DNA of 64,000 nucleotides from Glycine soja. Its lineage: Eukaryota; Streptophyta; Magnoliopsida; Fabales; Fabaceae. Location of the stretch: NCBI RefSeq assembly GCF_004193775.1, contig NC_041011.1, positions 9,575,656-9,639,655 of the forward strand, written 5' to 3'. The first letter of the stretch is position 1. Every line of letters begins with the position of its first letter. The notes under the pieces are model-generated. The model made no database searches and had not been told where the DNA came from. It worked only from the letters and a program-made list of their open reading frames with translations. Below are positions 56,221 to 64,000 of this stretch, in pieces. A program made the translations under genes and the position numbers.

Positions 56221-58032
56221 TAAAAACTTGTGGAAACTAATTTATATATAAATAAAATTTTATTGGAACTAGAATAACATATAATAACATTTTTAAAAAT
56301 CAGATTTTAGATTCACTTGTATTGAATTTCTAACCAAACATTAATATTTTCAAGACATAAAGATATCAAAATAAGATTTGCTTCTCTTAACAAACCATTT
56401 TTTCATTTTTTTTAATTTCAATTTTTTTTATATGCATAATTGAAAATTCAATCCTAAAGTCAATTATCTTAATGCATACTTTTCAATATCCGTGTTTTCT
56501 TTCTTCTGTTTCCCCTTACATCAAACTCTAATAAAAGTTACTGTGCCAATCACGTTACACTTTTTAATTTTTTAACAAAAGGAATTTAGAAATTTTATTT
56601 GACACTTTAACTAATTATTCTCCTACTGAGTCAAATGACATCTCTAATCCTAACTCTGTCCAATTGTCTAACCACTTATTCAAACAAGTTTTAGTCATGA
56701 ACTCATGATACACTTTACTTTTAAGTTCTATGACTAAAATACTTACGATTCTAATTTTAATTTTATACATGTATTTTTTGCGAAGATAATACCATTCAAA
56801 GTCATGAACAAAAAAATTAAACTTAAAAGAAAGATTAACTCTTCCACTAAACCCAAGCCAAATTGATGCACAATCCTACTTTAAGAGTGTAAGTTAAACC
56901 CATAATATTTGTTTAATAATTAAAATATTCTCACACTCTAAATGTGCCATAAATCAGTAGCTTCAAGTTTTGCAAAAAGTTCACTAACTGATGTTTCAAT
57001 GAAAATAAAGCCACCCATCATTAAGGGGTCATTATTACCGGATTTGAATAATCTGATAATTGAATTGAAACTACAATTGGAGTGAAACACGAATAAGAAA
57101 CAGATACCTGGATTTTTTTTTTTAATGTGTGGCTCACATGCTCTCTTTCTACCTGCAAGTTGCATCGCTGGTGAATGGTGATTCAAATCCCACTTTTATT
57201 TTCTTCCGTTTACTTGTTACAAACAGTAATTGAGTTAAAAATTAACAACAAATCAGGTTAATTCATCGTTAGCTATAGCCAATTTTTCTTATAATAAAAA
57301 AATTAATTTAATGAAATCAACGTCTAAAGTTAAGACTTGAAAAGTTAAAACGATCAATCTCCCCCATAACGTGCGGCGCGAGTGGGCGACCCTTCAAAAA
57401 CGACACTTTGAACAATTATTGCTTCAATAGATAAAATTTCATTCACCGCTTCACGCCCCAAAGTGAGAAAAAAAGCTTCAAGAAAGAAAAAAAACACGCT
57501 ATTCTACAATAAGATAAGGTGCAAGTAAATACGAAGCTTCTAGCATAACATACCAATTATATAAATTTGCATTCTTTTATGAGGTACTACAAAATGAACA
57601 TGCATTATGCAATGCCAAAAGAAGAGGAAGCATTTATTGCATGAGCAAACACTTCAACCTCTCTTGTTAAGGTCCTACACAATACAATGCACCCCAATTT
57701 TGACGTTGGACCAAAGCAATCCAACTGATAAGTGAAATTTCCAAAACAACCCTCTCTACAAAAGCTCAATAATTAAAAGCCCCTTCTTCCCCTTAGGGCA
57801 AGATCGTCTATATATTATTATGCGTAATTGCTTATAGTCACCTAAGAACTAATTAATCAAATGTCAAACACATAACTGTAAAGGTATACCTCTCTTTCGC
57901 TTATCGTATACCCCTCCGCACGTGATCACTACCCCCTTCCTTCTTGTTTATGTTTTTTCTTATGCACAATTTTTCTCTTCCTTGAAGAGAGAAAAGAAAC
58001 GAAACGAAACAAAAAACAACCAACTCCAGAAT
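56221..58032. other. Intergenic DNA upstream and downstream flanks, no gene recognised
   Basis: AT-rich. The right part (about 57900-58032) should include the 3' untranslated region of the minus-strand gene at 58033. Confidence 0.5.
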
Positions 58033-58722
58033 TCAGGTGCCGGCTTTGTCGGCGTTCTTCACCGGCCGTGTAATCGGTCCCTCCCGTGACCGGAACCCTA
58101 CAATAACTGCGTCGTTCACGCATGGATGAAAATCGCGGTTATTTCCGCTGACTTTTGCCTTTAAACATTCATCGCACACGGCGGGGAAGGCGGCGGTGAC
58201 GGCGGCGGAGTTATTCGGTGATTCTCTTCCGCCGTTGACTCCGAGGCTCATATTCATCAGATAAGACTGTCTCTCGATGTGCAGATTCATCAGCCTTCGC
58301 TCGTACTGTGCCCGATTCAGAACCGGCGGCATGAAAGGCGGAGCTCCGGCATCGGCACGGCGGAGGAGCATGACCTTCTCCGGCGGAGGACGAGGGTAAT
58401 TCTTCTTCATGGCGTCCTTTCCGTTTCCGCTTCCGTTCGCCTTCTTGTTGCGCTTGGAGCGCTTCACGAAGAAGAAGTGCGCGGCGCCGTCGCGGCGCAC
58501 GGCGGCGAGGTTGAGCTTGGACGTGACCGGAATCTTGCGGTCGGTGCCGACGGAGGCGAGGTAGACGGATAACTGGTGCGGCGAGATCCCGATCCGCTGG
58601 CTGAGGAGCGTGACGAGGCTCTTAAAGTTGAGCGTGGGGTCCACCACGACCGTGCCGACATTGATCTCGCGGTTTCCGTCGGAGTACACGACGGCGACCG
58701 ACGTTTTCCCTCTATCGATCAT
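58033..58722 (-). CDS. Uncharacterised plant-specific protein, possibly DUF7138 family
   Basis: Single exon, 229 aa, ATG at 58722. GC content is clearly higher than around it and the frame reads cleanly, as expected of a conserved host gene. Residues 1-90 (TSVAVVYSDGNREINVGTVV, then FKSLVTLLSQRIGISPHQLS and VYLASVGTDRKIPV) look like a ubiquitin-like or PB1-type fold ending in a strand (AAHFFFVKRS). A basic stretch (KRSKRNKKA) could be a nuclear signal. The C-terminal part has CDECLKAKVSGNNRDFHPCV, a possible metal-binding Cys/His cluster, then DAVIVGFRSREGPI. The family name is a recollection with moderate confidence. No function is known to me. No TATA box was evident upstream. Confidence 0.8.
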   Translation of the reverse strand: MIDRGKTSVAVVYSDGNREINVGTVVVDPTLNFKSLVTLLSQRIGISPHQLSVYLASVGTDRKIPVTSKLNLAAVRRDGAAHFFFVKRSKRNKKANGSGNGKDAMKKNYPRPPPEKVMLLRRADAGAPPFMPPVLNRAQYERRLMNLHIERQSYLMNMSLGVNGGRESPNNSAAVTAAFPAVCDECLKAKVSGNNRDFHPCVNDAVIVGFRSREGPITRPVKNADKAGT

Positions 58723-61716
58723 TCTTTTTTTTTTCTCCGGCGAGTTCTTGTGCAGATTTTGGACTTTGCGTGGTTAACAGGTTCAAAGGGGTTTACGCCC
58801 CTTTATGTACAAATGGGAGAAAGGTAGTCTGGTGTTTCGCAATTCGGGGTTTTAGGTGTAGTTTTGAAAATATAGAGAGGCGGTTAGGGTAGGGGTGCTT
58901 CTGGAATTTCACTTTAGTAAGTACTACTAGAATATGTTTTGTTAATAATCCAATTTGTTATCTTTATCTAAAGTTAAATAAAATTTAATCTAAATAAAAT
59001 ATTTTATACGTTTAAAAATTGTTTACACTATCTTTCTGTCTTAAAATTTATTATTCTATAAGGAATTTTCTGCATTTTTGAATAATATGTATCTTTAAAA
59101 TGATATAAAAATATTTGTAGTTAATTAATAATGTAAGAAAATTATATTAATCGGATATGTTTATTGAATTCTAAATTTTAAAGATATGACTAAATTCTAT
59201 CAAAAATTTGATATTTAATTATAAATTATAAATTGGTACAGTAATATGTAGTAAGTTTATTGATTTTATAGTAAATTATTTTGATTTTTTGTGGGTTCGT
59301 GGTATAAAATTAATTAAATATAGGCGTGAAAACTGTTTAATGTGGTAACTAAATCGAGTATATTGGAAATTAATAAGTGTGGATTTGTGTGTTAATTAAA
59401 CAGAATATTTGCGTATCTGACAATTATGGTAAAAGTGAGAGGGAAGTTTAGAGTATTCTGGGGGGTTGACGCGCGCCGATCCTGTTTGGGTGTGACTTGG
59501 GGATCAAGTAAGGTTAAAACAATTCGTTTGATATGTATAAGCAGGCTTTTTGGGTGTTTGGTTCGCTTTTTATCTGGAAAGTGGAGACGCTCGTGTTGCT
59601 TCCGAATTTGTTATTGGTGTTTAAATATGAGAAGATGCTTGATTGAGAGGTAATATTTAAAAAAAGGTTTAATTAAATAAAAATTTGATGGGTGAAACTT
59701 CTCTAACTTTTTTAAATTTAATTTTTAATTCCTAAATAAAAATTCTAAAAACATAATTTTTTTAAAATTTAATTAAATTTTTTATGAAAAGTATTTTTTT
59801 TAAAAAAATAATTAATAGGAAACAGGAGCACTGCTTTAGTTTTAGAATTCGCTTTACGATTATTTTATATAGGGATGTATTTTTAATGGTTAACACTTAA
59901 AAGGAAGAAAAAAATGTTTTATAGTATAAGACACTTATAAAACGATTATTTAGTATTTTCTTTTATATAAATTATTTAAATTTTGTTACTACTAGTTTTG
60001 TCTAAACGATTTATATAGATGATATGTAAAACAATTAAATAAATAATTAATAACCTTTACAAATAAATATTATAACATTTCTTTCATAAAAAATAAATAA
60101 AATTTAAATAGTAATTTAATCAAACTATAGGTTTGAATAAGTTTTGTTGTAAAAATATTTTTTATAAGTTTTAAAATTATAAAAAAATGTTTGTGTGATT
60201 ATTAATATATGTTTTTTTTTACTTAGTTTGTAACTTTATAGAATTTTTCGTTCTCTTTACTTTGGAAATTCAGTATGATTTCTACTAAAATATTTTTATT
60301 CATGTGGTCACAATAATATTCTTTTTTTTTTATAGGGCACAATGATATTCTTAAACAATATATTTATTAGTTCTTCGACAATTTTAAAAGAATTAAAAAA
60401 TAAAAATACTTAAACATTATAATATTTAATATATTAAAAATGAAGCTATACATTAAAATTTAAAAATATACTTAATATATGAAAAAATTTAATAACATAA
60501 AAAATATTAATTAAAATAATAATAAATATATTTAAAATGTTTATTAGTATTTTTTATTCTTAAATTTAATTATTTAGTATATTTAATAAGAAAATATTTT
60601 AAAATTTCATATAAGTGCAAATGATGAACTAATAAGGATATTGCTGTATTTTTTATATTTTTATAACTTTTTTCCTCACTCTTAAAAGTTAGATTCATGT
60701 CTCTCTGTAATTTTTTTAGAAACATAAAAAAAAAACATTCAACTATATGATTGTATGTAACACATTAATATATTAAAATTAAAATTAAATTATTCGAATA
60801 ATATTCAAATTGAATCTTTTGACATAAACAATGAAAAATCTTTAGATCTTTTTTCTTGATAAATCAGAGTGTTATAAAAAATCTATATTTTCGGACAGAA
60901 AGATTCTTTCAATTATAAAAATAATAATATCTTAGCGTTTAACTCCGATAGAGTTTACAAAACATAAATTTTTATATTATCTTAGGTTCATTTACTATTT
61001 AACCTTTTTTCGGGGATCATTTAATTACTATTGAACTTGTAAGCATTTAAAGTTTGGTATAATTTATATTTTTCCATTAAGTTCTCATTAAAATATTGTT
61101 TTCCAAAACATGATCCAATTTCTTGTACTTTATACTTGTCTATTTTTGTCTTGTAGGTTAACATGAAAAAATGGTCGGAATTGTAATATTCATCATTCAC
61201 TTCTCCACCGTCCCTTTGTCTTTTCCTTCTTATAAATATGAAATATTTTTTTTATTTGACTAATTTTCTTTCAATCATATTATAAATATAAAAGTACTCA
61301 CTAACTTTATCAATTATTAATTTTTAAAAATCTATTTATATTATCCTTAATGAAAAATCTCTCATTTTATCATATACAAATTTTAAACCCCAAAACTTTA
61401 CTTAAGTACTTGAACTCAATTTCTCTATAAATAACTATTTTTGTTTTTTATTTGACTAAGTTAATAATAAAATAGTTTTTCTTATAGTTAGAAATAAACT
61501 AAATCAACTTATAATAGGAAAAAAATTGCAACCTCTTTAATATTGTTAACAAAAATAAAACAACTCGATTATTTCTTTTAAGAAAACATGTTTTCAAAGA
61601 AAAATTAATAATTATGAAATATTAATAAAATATTTTTCATTATTAATATCTCTCTTATTAAAATTATGTATGTATCTATGTTATAAAGAAATGTAAATAT
61701 ATGTTTATCAATATTC

Positions 61717-61755
<39 letters not shown>

Positions 61756-62174
61756 ACATATTTATATAAATTGTAACATAATTGATAAATATAATAAATA
61801 ATCATTATAATATAAAAGTTATAAATTTAATATCTTTATCTTTCTCTTGAAAAATTACTAGTATTAGAACTCGTACAATCCATTGTCCATTATTTTAGAA
61901 TGATTAATCACATAATGATATGAATTTAGATGTAAGTAATTTGGATATCAACATCAACCTCATGTTCACCTACATTGGACCCATACAAATATATTTACCT
62001 TTGAATTATTATAACAACCAATTAAAAAAATATAAGTTTACCTTATTAATTTAGATATTAATGTAATTTCAAATAAATTATTATCTCCATGAATTATATA
62101 GAAGCAAATAACAAAAGAAGGAGGTTGAATAGTGTTTTTTAGAAATTTATAGTTTTTCTTAAGACAATAAAAAC
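58723..62174. other. Gene-poor AT-rich DNA
   Basis: The first 150 bp likely form the promoter and leader of the minus-strand gene at 58033. Beyond that no gene was recognised; a 75-codon frame at 59426 (MVKVRGKFRVFWG) lacks family features. A (TA)n tract lies at 61721-61753. Confidence 0.5.
61721..61753. repeat. (TA)n microsatellite
   Basis: About 33 bp of TA repeat. Confidence 0.95.
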
Positions 62175-63106
62175 TGTTAGAGCTTGTGGCCTCAATAACT
62201 TAAAAAGATAGGCTTAGAATGCAAAAAAAACAACAATCAATTTAATAATATTCTTTAAACATGCAAAACACAATTGATTGCAATAAATAAATGAGATAAG
62301 GGAAGATAGAATGCAAACACAGTTTTATACTGGTTCGACAAATTCTGTGCCTACGTCCAGTACTCAAGCAACCCACTTGAGATTTCCACTATCTTTGTAA
62401 AATCTTTTACAATTTCTGAACCACACAGGGACAACCCATCTCTTGTGTTCAAGAATCCTTACAACTCAAGAGACCCTCGGTCCCTTACTCAATCTCATTG
62501 AAAGAGAAGAAAGAAAGAAGAATTCTCTCTTGAAGAAAAGAATATTACAATAAAGATCCATGGATGAACTCTTAATGGATTTGCAAGTGTTTGCCCAAGA
62601 GTTTTTGAGAGAGCATTTGGCAATGAAGTTTTCTTGGAATCTCTTGGAATCTTTCTTCCAATCAAAAGATGTGACTGTTGACAGATTTTCTAAAAACTCT
62701 CCACTGGTAATCGATTACAATGTTTGTGTAATCGATTACCCAATTATAATTTGAAGGGTCATGACTTTTGAATTTGAATTTCAGGAGTTTCATTGCTGGT
62801 AATCGATTACAGACATATGGTAATCGATTACATGTTAAAAATTCAAATTCAAAACCGTTTTCAACAGCTATCTCTCAGCCCTGTCTTCTGGTAATCGATT
62901 ACACTGCCTGGTAATTGATTACCAGAGCCTTGAATGTCTTGAAAGCACTTTTTTTTAAGGCAAGTCTTGATCTTGAGTTAATCTTGAAGCAAGGCTTTAT
63001 TTGTTGAAGCAATCTTGTATTAATCTTGAAGCCATGCTTATCCTTTGAAGCAACTTTGTTTGATTCTTCTTTGGCATCATCAAAATCATGTATACATACA
63101 TTCACA
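62175..63106 (-). mobile_element. 3' LTR of an internally deleted Sirevirus-like element
   Basis: 932 bp from TGTTAGAGCTTGTGGCC to ATACATTCACA, closely matching the 53163 solo LTR but lacking about 145 bp near 62650 that in the other copy contains the TATA box and 'cacctatttataggcc' region. Palindromes TGGTAATCGATTAC remain at about 62705-62930. Immediately beyond 63106 on the internal side are polypurine runs (complement AAAAGGGGGAGAA). Confidence 0.9.
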
Positions 63107-63270
63107 TTCTCCCCCTTTTTGATGATGACAATCAAGTGATTTCATTTTGACATCATCAAGATATGCATGATTCACATTCTCCCCCTTTATCAAGCAAATT
63201 CTTTTTGACATCATCGAAACCTGCATGATTTACATTTTCCCCCCTTTTTGATGATGACAACCACCTGTAG
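63107..63270 (-). repeat. Triplicated polypurine-tract region
   Basis: Three C-rich runs (ttctccccctttt type) at about 63107, 63176 and 63236, spaced about 65 bp, each with the same neighbours ('catcatc...', 'tgcatgatt'). On the element strand they are AGGGGGAGAA purine tracts; only the one next to the LTR is in the canonical place. Confidence 0.8.
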
Positions 63271-63374
63271 GTTAGGAGCAACAACAAAAATAAAAAAATA
63301 TCTATTTGCATATAGTTTACTCCCCCTTGGTTTTGCAATGTTTGCTTATATGACAGTTGAAGATTTCATATTTT

Positions 63375-64000
63375 TCATATATAAAAAGTTATCTCATAAA
63401 GAATAGATAATTTTTCCCCCTTGGTTTTGCAATGTTTGCTTATGATTTTATTTTTCTGAATCACTTGAAGAACTTTTGTCATTATCTTCCCAAGTGATTT
63501 ATGATTTCTTTTCTTTCCTTTCTTTGAGATTCCTCTTGTTGGATTTTTCAATTCTTCTTTTAAAGACAAGACAATCGAATCTCATGTGCCCAGATTGATT
63601 GCTTTCATAGCATGTTAGGGCTAAGGAGGAATCTTCTTCTTTCTTCTTTGTATTGATGTTTGATTCCCTTTTATTTCTTTTGTTTCTCAGAAATTTATTG
63701 AACCTTTTCACAAAGAATTTAAAATCATCATCATCTTCTTCTATTTCAGTCAAGTCCTCTTTGTCACTTTCTTCTTGAATAAAAGATGATGAGGCTCTGA
63801 GTGCTATTCCTTTTCTCTTTATATCATTCTCTCCATGTTGATGGAGTCTCATAAGTTCCATTTCATGTTCTTGAAGTTTTCCAAAGAGAGTGGCAAGAGA
63901 CATATTAGTGAGATCTCTTGATTTTGCAATTGCTGTTACTTTTGGTTGTCATTGCCTGCTTAAACATCTCAACACTTTGTTAATAAGATCTTCATTAGGA
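63375..64000 (-). pseudogene. gag remnant of the Sirevirus-like element
   Basis: Reading on minus from 64000, the frame gives LINKVLRCLSRQ, a stop where Trp is expected, QPKVTAIAKSRDLTNMSLATL, then HEMELMRLHQHG, an acidic stretch (EESDKEDLTEIEEDDDDFKF) and FVKRFNKFLRNKRN. The zinc knuckle reads CYESNQSGHMRFDC, with Ser in place of the second Cys. A frameshift follows and the end of gag (ITWEDNDKSSSSDSE-like) runs on in another frame. Protease, integrase and reverse transcriptase are absent between this and the 3' LTR, so pol is deleted. The 5' end lies outside the window. Confidence 0.8.

Overview
This looks like a window of a legume nuclear genome, most likely soybean (Glycine) or a close relative. 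The DNA is AT-rich with long (AT)n and (ATT)n tracts and GT-AG introns. It carries many Sirevirus-type LTRs with the palindrome TGGTAATCGATTACCA, two long TGTAACACCC-type LTRs, and hAT and Mutator-like elements. Family names are recalled from memory; no database search was possible. Coordinates of exons, TIRs and target-site duplications (TSDs) were read by eye.

Host genes are few: the 5' part of an NHL/LEA-2 membrane protein gene at the left edge (minus strand, running off the window), a complete second NHL/LEA-2 gene (50818-51636, minus), a single-exon gene for an uncharacterised plant protein (58033-58722, minus), and two tandem copies of a small GIR-like gene (32333 and 37154, plus), one truncated at its zinc-binding end.

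The most notable object is an 11.1-kb Mutator-like element (MULE-1, 2767-13876). It has a perfect 9-bp TSD (acaaatagt) and about 70-bp TIRs. It carries three gene units that all read open: a four-exon plant mobile domain (PMD) gene of about 596 aa; a 273-aa protein with two PB1-like folds; and a five-exon MURA/FAR1-type DDE transposase fused to a C-terminal OTU cysteine-protease-like domain (about 880-900 aa). It also holds five 191-bp tandem repeats and dense TTCCGGAA palindrome arrays near both ends. MULE-2 (44366-49570, TSD tgaaacaaa) shares the TIR core, carries a broken PMD gene, shows no transposase, and has a different subterminal palindrome. Two further PMD pseudogenes lie at 16223-19440, near a second PB1-like gene, and at 38745-40169, with a third kind of inverted-motif array 1 kb upstream.

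The rest is a record of nested insertion. A three-level LTR nest occupies 24164-31212; its innermost layer is an LTR fused to nearly all of a tRNA-Asp ending in CCA. Solo LTRs with perfect TSDs sit at 17450-19097, 35289-36705 and 53163-54237. Two hAT elements lie head to tail, sharing the 8-bp site ctaataag three times. A 3.2-kb tandem duplication (30788-33981 and 33982-38740) keeps empty sites, so later insertions can be ordered. The right edge is an internally deleted Sirevirus-like element (gag remnant next to its 3' LTR). The LTRs look like decayed or recombined remains, whereas MULE-1 still looks able to encode its proteins.
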